A stretch of 64,000 nucleotides of DNA from Nocardioides luteus (GTDB taxonomy: Bacteria; Actinomycetota; Actinomycetes; Propionibacteriales; Nocardioidaceae). The position numbers and the translations under genes were made by a program. The stretch covers positions 1 through 64,000 of the forward strand of contig NZ_JZDQ02000015.1 of assembly GCF_000960475.2 (NCBI RefSeq). Direction: 5' to 3'. The notes beneath the pieces were generated by a model. It was not told the origin of the DNA. It ran no database searches and saw nothing but the letters and a program-made list of their open reading frames with translations. Below, one piece after another: positions 42,384 through 49,611 of the stretch; positions within the stretch are counted from its first letter, which is position 1; each line of letters opens with the position of its first letter.

Positions 42384-43114
42384 CGGCGCTGCTGGAGGCC
42401 AAGGGCCTGCGGAAGAGCTACCGGGGGAAGGTCGTGCTCGACGGCCTCGATCTGGTGGTGGCCGAGCACGACGTGGTCTGTCTCATCGGGGCGTCGGGGT
42501 CGGGGAAGTCGACCCTGCTGCGGTGCCTGAACCTGCTCGAGACGATCGAGGACGGGATCATCACCTTCGACGGCCGGGAGATCTCCGACCCGCTCGTCGA
42601 CCCGCGCTCGGTCCGCCGCGAGATCGGGATGGTCTTCCAGGCGTACAACCTCTTCCCGCATCTCTCCGTGCTCGACAACTGCACCTTGGCGCAGGTGCGG
42701 GTGCATGGCGTTGCCAAGGACGAGGCGGCCGATCGAGCGCGGCAGCTGCTGGCTCGGTTCGGCCTCGCCGACAAGGCCGACGCCCATCCCGACGCGCTCT
42801 CCGGAGGCCAGCAGCAGCGGGTCGCGCTGGTGCGGGCGATGTGCACTCGGCCGCGGCTGCTGCTCCTCGACGAGATCACCGCTGCCCTGGACCCCGAGCT
42901 GGTCGGTGAGGTGCTGGAGATCGTCCGGGCCGAGGCGGAGGCGGGTACGACCCTCGTGCTTGCCACCCATGAGATGTCGTTCGCCCGTGAGGTCGCCACC
43001 AAGGTCTGCTTCCTGGACGGCGGGCGCGTCTTGGAGCAGGGTCCGCCGGAGCAGCTCTTCGGCGACCCGGTCGAGGAGCGCACCCGAGCCTTCCTGGCCC
43101 GCGTCCGCTCCTGA
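42380..43114 (+). CDS. ABC transporter ATPase, GlnQ/HisP type
   Basis: A 244-residue ATPase. Walker A is GASGSGKST, the Q-loop is FQAYNLFPH, the signature is LSGGQQQRVAL and Walker B is LLLLDEITAALD; the usual DEPT is DEIT here. It ends the three-gene operon and energises amino-acid uptake. The ATG overlaps the permease stop by 4 bases. A 29-bp perfect hairpin lies 27 bases downstream. Confidence 0.94.
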   Translation: MTALLEAKGLRKSYRGKVVLDGLDLVVAEHDVVCLIGASGSGKSTLLRCLNLLETIEDGIITFDGREISDPLVDPRSVRREIGMVFQAYNLFPHLSVLDNCTLAQVRVHGVAKDEAADRARQLLARFGLADKADAHPDALSGGQQQRVALVRAMCTRPRLLLLDEITAALDPELVGEVLEIVRAEAEAGTTLVLATHEMSFAREVATKVCFLDGGRVLEQGPPEQLFGDPVEERTRAFLARVRS

Positions 43115-43141
43115 GCGCCGGCGCGGAGCCCGATATCCGCA

Positions 43142-43202
43142 CCTTTTACTAGACGATGACACCTTGTGAACGATTCACAAGGTGTCATCGTCTAGTAAAA
43201 GG
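43142..43202. repeat. 29-bp perfect inverted repeat (61-nt hairpin)
   Basis: Arms 43142-43170 and 43174-43202 are exact reverse complements with a CGA loop. Outer bases are CCTTTTACTAG and CTAGTAAAAGG, much more AT-rich than the surroundings. No T-run follows in either direction, so it is not a standard intrinsic terminator. The centre reads TTGTGAA-CGA-TTCACAA. Confidence 0.8.
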
Positions 43203-43238
43203 AACGGATCTGGCTCTCCGCGCGGGGCTGCCCTGGGA

Positions 43239-43259
43239 TTATCCACAGGGTTATCCACA
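43239..43259 (+). promoter_or_regulatory. Two perfect DnaA boxes
   Basis: TTATCCACA occurs at 43239-43247 and 43251-43259, a 12-base period. Both match the general DnaA-box consensus. They lie 54 bases before the start of the frameshifted HTH gene. A chromosomal origin is unlikely here because no dnaA, dnaN or AT-rich unwinding region is nearby. Confidence 0.65.
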
Positions 43260-43298
43260 GCATCTTGATTTCGGGTCGAACGATGCGACCTCGCTGCC

Positions 43299-43304
43299 TA
43301 GCGT
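43299..43304 (+). promoter_or_regulatory. -10 box of the frameshifted gene
   Basis: TAGCGT ends 8 bases before ATG 43313 and no Shine-Dalgarno is present. Confidence 0.35.
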
Positions 43305-43312
43305 CCCGACGT

Positions 43313-44088
43313 ATGGGGGCGATGACACGAGTCACGACGCGCGAGGCGATCCGTCGGATCTGCGAGCTGCACATGATCGGGAAGGTCGAGGCGAACCGGG
43401 TGCTGACGGCCGGCCTCGCCGGCCCGGGACAGAGGGTCGGCAGCGCGATCGTCTATGACGAGCGCAGGCTCGCCGAGCTGCTGGCCCGGCCGCGCTGCAC
43501 GGACCGACGCTGGACGAGGTCCGCCCGCTCATCGTCCGGCTCGGTCGCGATCGCAGGTTCGACCTCTCGCGGACCTGGGAGGAGCAGGCCGAGGTGGTGC
43601 GACCGAACTGGTACGTGCCGTTCCTCCTCGGCACGCTGCTGGACAGTTGGGGGTGTCTGGACGGCCGCCGGTTCCCGCTGGTCGCGACCGTCGCCAGCTG
43701 GGTGGTGTTCGGTGCAGAAGTCACCGGCCACAGCTACGACAAAGATGCACCGCCGGCGGCGAACCGCAGCATCCCGCCTCGTACGTTTCACGTCGAACCG
43801 CCGGGGGCCTGGTTCGAGCCGATCAAGGACACTTGGCTGCCGCTCGAGCACGGACCGACGGTGACCGTCTGGGGCGCGCCGACCAACGGGCCGCTGCGCG
43901 AGGTCGACTGGCTCAGGGTCGATGCCGAGAAGCAGAAGGAGCAGATCGAGTACGAGATGTGGTTGCGGTCCGCGCCGGCCCTCCGCGATGTCGCTCAGGT
44001 CGGCCTGACCAGTGCCGATGCCATCCTTCGAGCCTGGGACGCCGCTGCCCCGCCTCGTCCGGAGACCGGACGGGACGGGGCAGCGTAG
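43313..44088 (+). pseudogene. HTH-type protein gene broken by a frameshift near 43490
   Basis: The first frame (43313 to about 43490) encodes TTREAIRRICELHMIGKVEA, then VGSAIVYDERRLAELLARP, which resembles an excisionase-type HTH. From about 43492 coding shifts frame: ALHGPTLDEVRPLIVRLGRD, then VVRPNWYVPFLLGTLLDSWG and a 130-residue remainder to 44088. Adding one base in CCGGCCGCG (about 43487-43495) would join both parts into about 258 residues. This is either a true mutation or a sequencing error. The second part matches no family I know. Two DnaA boxes precede the gene. Confidence 0.6.
44044..44084. terminator. Bidirectional terminator hairpin
   Basis: GCTGCCCC (44044-44051) pairs with GGGGCAGC (44077-44084), with an inner GTCCGG/CCGGAC stem. 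It overlaps the 3' end of the HTH gene and precedes the convergent GAPDH stop by 14 bases. Confidence 0.6.
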
Positions 44089-44097
44089 GGGTCTGAA

Positions 44098-45546
44098 TCA
44101 GACTGCGGCCGGGGCCGGGAAGGTCGGGTACTCGACGCCCGAGATCGACTGCACGGTGCGGACGACCTGGCAGGAGTAGCCGAACTCGTTGTCGTACCAG
44201 ACGTAGAGGATCGCGGAGTCACCGTCGACGATGGTCGCGTTGCCGTCGATGATCGAGGCGGCACGGGAGCCGATGAAGTCGGAGGAGACCGCGTCGCGGG
44301 CGGTGGTGAAGTCCACCTGGCGACGCAGCTCGCCGGTCAGCGAGGCCTCGCGGAGGTAGTCGACGACCTCGTCCTTCGAGGTCTCGCCCTTGAGCGAGAG
44401 CGACAGGATCGCGATCGAGACGTCCGGGGTGGGGATGCGGATCGAGTTGCCGGTGATCTTCGCCTTGAGGTCCGGGAGCGCCTTGGCGACGGCCGAGGCG
44501 GCACCCGTCTCGGTGAGCACCAGGTTGAGCGGTGCGGAGCGGCCGCGACGGTCGGCCTTGTGGTAGTTGTCCAGCAGGTTCTGGTCGTTGGTGAACGAGT
44601 GCACCGTCTCGACGTGACCGCGGACGATGCCGAAGCGGTCCTCCATGAGCTTCAGCGGCGGCACGATCGCGTTGGTCGTGCAGGACGCGCAGGAGATGAC
44701 CTTCTCGTCGCCGGTGAGGGTCTGGTGGTTGACGCCGTGGACGATGTTGGGCACGTCGCCCTTGCCCGGCGCGGTCAGCAGGACCTTCTTGATGCCCGGG
44801 CGCAGGTGCTGCGAGAGCCCCTCGCGGTCGCGCCACTTGCCGGTGTTGTCGATGAGGATGGCGTCCTTGATGCCGTACGCCGTGTAGTCGACCGTCGTCG
44901 GGTCGTTGGAGTAGATGAACTGGATCGGGTTGCCGTTGGCGATGATCACGCCGTTCTTCTCGTCCACCGTGATGGTGCCGGCGAACTGGCCGTGGATCGA
45001 GTCGCGGCGCAGCAGCGAGGCGCGCTTGATCAGGTCGTCCTCGCCGCCCTTGCGGACGACGACGGCCTTCAGCCGCAGGCCGTGGCGCGAGCCTGCCTTC
45101 TCGACGAGGAGCCGGGCGACGAGCCGGCCGATGCGACCGAAGCCGTAGAGCACGACGTCCTGGCCACCGTTGCGCTCGATCTTGTTCTCACCGGTGGCAC
45201 CGGCGAGCTTCTCGGCGACGAAGTCGTCGGCGGAGAGGCCGCGCTGGTCCTCGGCGTACTGGACCGCGAGCAGGCCCAGGTCGATCTTCGACGGGCCCAG
45301 GTCGAGCTTGGCGACGGCCTGGAGCAGCGGGAACGTGTCGGTGACCGAGAGCTCCTCGCCCTCGATCTGGCGCGCGAAGCGGTGCGCCTTCAGGATCGAG
45401 ATGTCGGACTTGCTCACCAGCGACCGGCTGTGGACCAGGATGGTGACATCCTTCTCGCGGTAGAGCTTGCCGATGATCGGGATCATCGTCTCCGCGAGCT
45501 CCTCGCGGTGCTGCCAGTCGTTGAAGGTCTCGTCGGTGTCGCTCAC
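44098..45546 (-). CDS. gap: Glyceraldehyde-3-phosphate dehydrogenase, long form
   Basis: A 482-residue GAPDH. The Rossmann motif VVLYGFGRIGRLVARLLVEK begins only near residue 130, so there is an extra N-terminal region of about 125 helical residues compared with the 335-residue classical enzyme. The catalytic Cys289 lies in SCASCTTNAIVP, and the C-terminus has WYDNEFGYSCQVVRT. This long type is known in actinobacteria and some other bacteria beside the classical enzyme. It may serve gluconeogenesis or a specific condition. The GTG start has a weak site. A GATAAT -10 lies about 65 bases upstream. Confidence 0.9.
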   Translation of the reverse strand: MSDTDETFNDWQHREELAETMIPIIGKLYREKDVTILVHSRSLVSKSDISILKAHRFARQIEGEELSVTDTFPLLQAVAKLDLGPSKIDLGLLAVQYAEDQRGLSADDFVAEKLAGATGENKIERNGGQDVVLYGFGRIGRLVARLLVEKAGSRHGLRLKAVVVRKGGEDDLIKRASLLRRDSIHGQFAGTITVDEKNGVIIANGNPIQFIYSNDPTTVDYTAYGIKDAILIDNTGKWRDREGLSQHLRPGIKKVLLTAPGKGDVPNIVHGVNHQTLTGDEKVISCASCTTNAIVPPLKLMEDRFGIVRGHVETVHSFTNDQNLLDNYHKADRRGRSAPLNLVLTETGAASAVAKALPDLKAKITGNSIRIPTPDVSIAILSLSLKGETSKDEVVDYLREASLTGELRRQVDFTTARDAVSSDFIGSRAASIIDGNATIVDGDSAILYVWYDNEFGYSCQVVRTVQSISGVEYPTFPAPAAV

Positions 45547-45610
45547 AGCTCAACTTTCGGTTGCTCGGGGATGCCCATTTCGGGGTGGACGGCACACTCC
45601 GCCAGGCTCG

Positions 45611-45616
45611 ATTATC
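45611..45616 (-). promoter_or_regulatory. -10 box of the GAPDH gene
   Basis: GATAAT on the minus strand. GGCATCCCC (45617-45625) and GGGGATGCC (45567-45575) form a 9-bp inverted repeat around the likely transcription start, a possible operator. Confidence 0.45.
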
Positions 45617-45672
45617 GGCATCCCCAGGGCCCCGGCCACCTTGATCGATCCAACCTGGGACGCGGTGTGACC

Positions 45673-45688
45673 GGGGTCTCCCGACCCC
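45673..45688 (-). terminator. Terminator hairpin of the kinase gene
   Basis: GGGGTC (45673-45678) pairs with GACCCC (45683-45688) across a 4-nt loop, 14 bases beyond the kinase stop. Confidence 0.4.
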
Positions 45689-45701
45689 TCCGAGGAGCTG
45701 C

Positions 45702-47174
45702 TCAGGGAGTCGCGGTCGCGGTCGGATCCGCGGTGGGTTCCTCGGTCGGCTCGGCCGTCGCGGTCTCGGTCGGCTCGGTCGTCGGCGTCTCGGTGACCGT
45801 CTCGCTCGGCGGGTCGCTCGGGTCCGGCTCGGTCGTCTCGGGAGACTCGGCCGTCGACGCCTCGTCGCTCGTCGCGTCGCTGCTGGGCGTGATCTCGCCG
45901 GCGTCGTCCGTGCCCTCGTCGGGCTCCTCGCTCAGATCAGGCTCCGATCCGGTGTCCACCGAGCCACCGACCGGCTCGTTCGGGGCCGAGTCGCTCTCGC
46001 CGGTGGTCGGCTCGGCCGACGGGGTCACCTCGCCGACCTTCGGGGTGTCGTCGTCCTGGCCGGGCAGGAGGTCGGGGTTGGCGGCGACGGCCACACCGGC
46101 CGAGACCAGGACCACGGCCGCCGCGGCCAGGACCGCGATCTTCCAACGTCGCCCCGAGGGCTGGGTCGGCTCCGCGAACGTGGGCGCGCGGGTCGGCAGG
46201 TCAGCCGTGTCGGAGACGGTGCCGGAGGCAGACGGAGCGTGCCGAGGCGCGCGAGCGATACCGCCGGTGAAGGCCGGGGGCACTGCGCCGATGGTGGTCT
46301 CCGCCTCCGAGGTGGCCGGGGCCGGCAGCAGGGTCCAGTCGCCGTTGGTGGCGAGGATGTCCGCGGCGGAGGGCCGGGCGGCCGGGTTCTCGGCCAGGCA
46401 CGCGGCGACCAGCGGCCGCAGGTAGTCCGGGCAGAGGCTCAGGTTGGGCGACTCGCCCTTGAGGAGGTGTCCCATCGAGCCGATCTCGCCGCTGAACGGC
46501 CAGCGGCCGGTGGCGGCGACGAAGGCGACCAGCCCCAGCGCCCAGATGTCGACGGCGCTGGAGAACGTCCCGGTCTGGACCTGCTCGGGCGCCTGGTAGC
46601 CGTAGGTGCCGACGGCCTTGCCGGTCTGCGTGAGCGCCGTGCCGTCGACGGAGCGGGCGATACCCATGTCGATCACGCACGGGTCGACCCCGTAGAGGAT
46701 GTTGCCCGGCTTGATGTCGCGGTGGACGAGCCCGGCCGCGTGCACCGCAGCGAGCGCCTCGGCGACCCCGGCGACCAGCTGGCGTACGTCGATCTCGGAG
46801 AGCCGCTGGCCGGAGTTGACCAGCTTGTTGAGCGGCGGGTCGGCGACGTACTCGCTCGCCATCCAGGGCTGCTCGGCACCGGGGTCGGCGTCGAGGACCC
46901 TCGCGGTGAACCGGCTCTCGACCTTCTTGGCGGCCTCGATCTCCCGCTCGAACCGCGCCCGGAACCCCGGGTCGGAGGTGAGCTCGGGAAGGATCGCCTT
47001 CACCGCGGCCTTCGTGCCCCGGGCGTCCTCACCCAGGTAGACGACGCCCATGCCGCCGTGGCCGATGCGGCCGGAGAGCGCGTAGGGGCCCATCTCGCGG
47101 GGATCGTTGGCGGTCAGCGGGCTGACCGAGCTGATCGGGAGGGACTGGGGGGATGTGGGGATTTCCCGAGACAA
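45702..47174 (-). CDS. Membrane Ser/Thr protein kinase
   Basis: A 490-residue Hanks-type kinase. The kinase domain spans about 35-285: GRIGHGGMGVVYLG loop, AVKAIL Lys, HRDIKPGNIL catalytic loop, then CVIDMGIA in place of DFG, and GTYGYQAPEQ. A juxtamembrane linker, one TM (WKIAVLAAAAVVLVSAGVAV, about 347-366) and an acidic Thr/Glu/Pro/Ser-rich extracellular tail of about 120 residues follow. No PASTA repeats are present, so it is not PknB. The start is a TTG at 47174 with AGGAG 8 bases upstream. The open frame goes further upstream, but that part is the antisense of the CoA-transferase gene. Confidence 0.9.
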   Translation of the reverse strand: MSREIPTSPQSLPISSVSPLTANDPREMGPYALSGRIGHGGMGVVYLGEDARGTKAAVKAILPELTSDPGFRARFEREIEAAKKVESRFTARVLDADPGAEQPWMASEYVADPPLNKLVNSGQRLSEIDVRQLVAGVAEALAAVHAAGLVHRDIKPGNILYGVDPCVIDMGIARSVDGTALTQTGKAVGTYGYQAPEQVQTGTFSSAVDIWALGLVAFVAATGRWPFSGEIGSMGHLLKGESPNLSLCPDYLRPLVAACLAENPAARPSAADILATNGDWTLLPAPATSEAETTIGAVPPAFTGGIARAPRHAPSASGTVSDTADLPTRAPTFAEPTQPSGRRWKIAVLAAAAVVLVSAGVAVAANPDLLPGQDDDTPKVGEVTPSAEPTTGESDSAPNEPVGGSVDTGSEPDLSEEPDEGTDDAGEITPSSDATSDEASTAESPETTEPDPSDPPSETVTETPTTEPTETATAEPTEEPTADPTATATP

Positions 47175-47297
47175 CTTCTCTGCTCCTGTGCACCGGCGAG
47201 TGTGCCTCGGAGCGTATCGGACTCGGCTCGGCGATCGGGTCAGGCCGGGCGGAGGGTTCCAGACTCCGGAAGGACGGATCCTGCGAGGATGGCCGGC

Positions 47298-48476
47298 ATG
47301 ACTGAGTCGACGGAGAAATCCACAGTGACACTGGGCCAGGGCACCGGACCCCTCCGCGGGGTCAAGGTCGTCGAGCTGGCAGGGATCGGCCCCGGGCCCC
47401 ACGCCTGCACGATCCTCGCCGACATGGGCGCGGACGTGATCCGGGTCGACCGGCCGGGCGGCAACCTGCTCGGCGGCGGCGCCGGCGACCTGCTCACCCG
47501 CGGCCGTCCGAGCATCGCGCTGGACCTCAAGAACCCGGACGCCGTCGAGACCGTCCTGCGGCTGGTCGAGAGCGCCGACGTACTCGTCGAGGGGCTGCGC
47601 CCCGGCGTCACCGACCGCCTCGGCCTCGGCCCCGACGCCTGTCTGGAGCGCAACCCGCGCCTCGTCTACGGCCGGATGACGGGCTGGGGCCAGGACGGTC
47701 CGCTGGCCCAGTCGGCCGGGCACGACCTCACCTACATCGCCACCACCGGCGTGCTCAACGGGCTCGGCCAGGACCGCGCCCGGCCTCACTTCCCGCTCAA
47801 CCTGCTCGGTGACTTCGGCGGCGGATCGACCTACCTGGTGATGGGCATCCTCGCCGCCCTCGTCGAGGCGAAGACGACCGGCCAGGGGCAGGTCGTCGAT
47901 GCCGCGATCGTCGACGGCACCGCCCACCTGGCGACGATGATCTCCGGGATGCTCGCCTCCGGCGCCTGGCACGAGCAGCGGCTGAGCAACCTGCTGGACG
48001 GTGCGATGCCGTTCTACGCGCTCTACGACACCTCCGACGGCCGGCAGGTCGCGGTCGGCGCCCTGGAGGGCAAGTTCTTCGCCGAGATGGTCACCCGGCT
48101 CGGGCTCGACGGGGTCTGCCCGGGGCAGTACGAGATGGAGCGCTACGACGAGATGCGCGACCTCTTCGCCAAGACCTTCGCGTCGAAGACGATGGCCGAG
48201 TGGGCCGAGCTTTTCGAGGGAACCGACGCCTGCGTCGCCCCCGTGCTCACCCCGTCCGAGGCTGCGGTCCATCCGCACCTCCAGGCCCGCCAGACGTACG
48301 TCACCCACCACGGCGTCACCCAGCCGGCCCCGGCCCCGCGGTTCAGCCGCACGACCTCCACCTTGGGCGCGGGACCGGCGGCCAGCGCCGGTCAGCACAC
48401 CCGCGAGGCCCTCGCCGCGTGGGGCATCGACGACGCCGACGCGCTGATCGAGAAGGGCGCCGCGTTCCAGGACTGA
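47298..48476 (+). CDS. CaiB/BaiF CoA transferase, alpha-methylacyl-CoA racemase type
   Basis: A 392-residue class III CoA-transferase-family protein. GPLRGVKVVELAGIGPGPHA, then CTILADMGADVIRVDRPGG and GHDLTYIATTGVLNGLG are typical of alpha-methylacyl-CoA racemases, with His and Asp of the GHDLTY motif as catalytic residues. Role: epimerising 2-methyl-branched acyl-CoAs so that beta-oxidation can proceed. ATG 47298 is used; ATG 47289 is also in frame. It is divergent from the kinase with 123 bases between the starts. Confidence 0.9.
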   Translation: MTESTEKSTVTLGQGTGPLRGVKVVELAGIGPGPHACTILADMGADVIRVDRPGGNLLGGGAGDLLTRGRPSIALDLKNPDAVETVLRLVESADVLVEGLRPGVTDRLGLGPDACLERNPRLVYGRMTGWGQDGPLAQSAGHDLTYIATTGVLNGLGQDRARPHFPLNLLGDFGGGSTYLVMGILAALVEAKTTGQGQVVDAAIVDGTAHLATMISGMLASGAWHEQRLSNLLDGAMPFYALYDTSDGRQVAVGALEGKFFAEMVTRLGLDGVCPGQYEMERYDEMRDLFAKTFASKTMAEWAELFEGTDACVAPVLTPSEAAVHPHLQARQTYVTHHGVTQPAPAPRFSRTTSTLGAGPAASAGQHTREALAAWGIDDADALIEKGAAFQD

Positions 48477-48515
48477 CGACCGGACCGCGGACAAACAGAA
48501 ACGGCGCGGTTCTGA

Positions 48516-49340
48516 TCAGTCCTTGTTGACCAGAGCGGCAGCGCGGCGACGCAGGACCACGACGAGCGCGGTGCCGGCGGCGGCAGCACCGGCGAGCATG
48601 GCCAGCAGCGGCCACATCGCGGGCACGGGGGAGTCGCTCTCACCGGCGAGACCGGCGTCGATGTTGGTCGGGACCTCGGAGTCGGTCACCGGGGCCTCGG
48701 AGGACTCGTCGGCAACGGGCTCGGTCTCGTCGGAGGCCGGGGTGGACTCGGACGGCGACTCGGAGGGCTCCTCCGACGGCGACTCGGACTCCAGCGGCTC
48801 CGTCGGGGACGGGGTCGGGGTCGGGGACGTGGTGTTCGTGTCGCCGCCGCAGTTCTCGAACCAGAAGACCTTGGACTTGGTGTCGTTGCCCTGGCTGCCC
48901 GGGGTGTGGACGGTGACCTTCACGTGGAAGCCCTGCTCGGGGTGCGCGGTGCCCGTCGAGTTGAGGGTGTAGGTCTCGCGGCCGTCAAGGCCGTCCTCGG
49001 TGCCGGCGCCGGACGCGTCGTCCTCGCCGACGAAGACCTCGAGCGGGCCGTCGACGGTGAGCTCACCGTCGAGCGTCGGCGCCTGCAGCTCGAAGGAGAC
49101 CTTCGAGATGATGTCGTCGCCCTTGTCGAACCCGTACCACTCGATGTCGAACTTGCAGTCCTGGTGGGGATCGTTCTCCGGCGTGGTGTCCGGCACGTCG
49201 TCGGGAGCGAGGAACTTCTCGATCTTGACCGTGCCGTTGTTGCCGGCCGGGTCGTCGCCGGTGGCGAAAGCCGGGGCCGCTGCGAGCCCGGCGATGGTGA
49301 CGCCCGCGACAACCGCGCCGGCGCGTACGAAACTCAACAC
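48516..49340 (-). CDS. Surface protein with Ser/Glu/Pro stalk and C-terminal TM anchor
   Basis: A 274-residue protein. Signal peptide at residues 1-28 (VRAGAVVAGVTIAGLAAAPA, cleavage near AFA-TG). A beta-type ectodomain (about 30-175) contains two Cys (DCKFD and ENCGG) that could form a disulfide. A Ser/Glu/Pro/Thr-rich stalk spans about 176-235. The end is MWPLLAMLAGAAAAGTALVV, then LRRRAAALVNKD. The layout is like a sortase substrate, but no LPXTG motif precedes the TM, so membrane anchoring is more likely. Function unknown. GTG 49340 has a weak AAAGG site. Confidence 0.75.
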   Translation of the reverse strand: MLSFVRAGAVVAGVTIAGLAAAPAFATGDDPAGNNGTVKIEKFLAPDDVPDTTPENDPHQDCKFDIEWYGFDKGDDIISKVSFELQAPTLDGELTVDGPLEVFVGEDDASGAGTEDGLDGRETYTLNSTGTAHPEQGFHVKVTVHTPGSQGNDTKSKVFWFENCGGDTNTTSPTPTPSPTEPLESESPSEEPSESPSESTPASDETEPVADESSEAPVTDSEVPTNIDAGLAGESDSPVPAMWPLLAMLAGAAAAGTALVVVLRRRAAALVNKD

Positions 49341-49363
49341 TGGAAAACCTTTCGAAGACCATT

Positions 49364-49380
49364 GACCGCACCATGCGGTC
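49364..49380. repeat. Small palindrome upstream of the surface-protein gene
   Basis: GACCGCA and TGCGGTC flank a 3-nt centre, 24 bases before the surface-protein start. It may be an operator. The rest of 49381-49575 shows no gene. Confidence 0.35.
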
Positions 49381-49575
49381 CGCATGCAGCCTCAGCCACC
49401 GAAAGCGATGGGTGAGTGACCCCGAAATCGCTGTGGATGCTTCGCCGCCCCCACAGCTGCAGCCCGCAGCGTAGTGACCTCGCGTGCGCGCGTGGAAGCG
49501 GGGCTGTCCGGTGTTACCGAGCCGTTCCTCAATCGCTGAAAATCTGATTTGCTTGCAAAAGTTCGCGAGACAGGG

Positions 49576-49604
49576 TGTCGCAATCAGATACTTCCGGGTA
49601 ACCT
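49576..49604 (+). promoter_or_regulatory. Leaderless promoter of the monooxygenase gene
   Basis: TGTCGC (49576-49581), a 17-base spacer and TAACCT (49599-49604) form a -35/-10 pair. The -10 ends 7 bases before ATG 49612. Confidence 0.55.
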
Positions 49605-49611
49605 CAGTCAC

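Noticed and set aside
43142..43202. Intrinsic terminator of the ABC transporter operon
   Set aside because: No U-run on either side, and the A/T tracts lie inside the stem. A terminator role cannot be excluded but is not supported by the usual signs.
43239..43259. Chromosomal or plasmid replication origin
   Set aside because: Only two DnaA boxes, no dnaA/dnaN/rep gene and no AT-rich unwinding element nearby.
47175..48494. Long minus-strand open frame continuing upstream of the kinase
   Set aside because: It is antisense to the CoA-transferase gene, Arg/Gly/Val-rich with no domain, and begins far before a proper AGGAG-TTG start at 47174.
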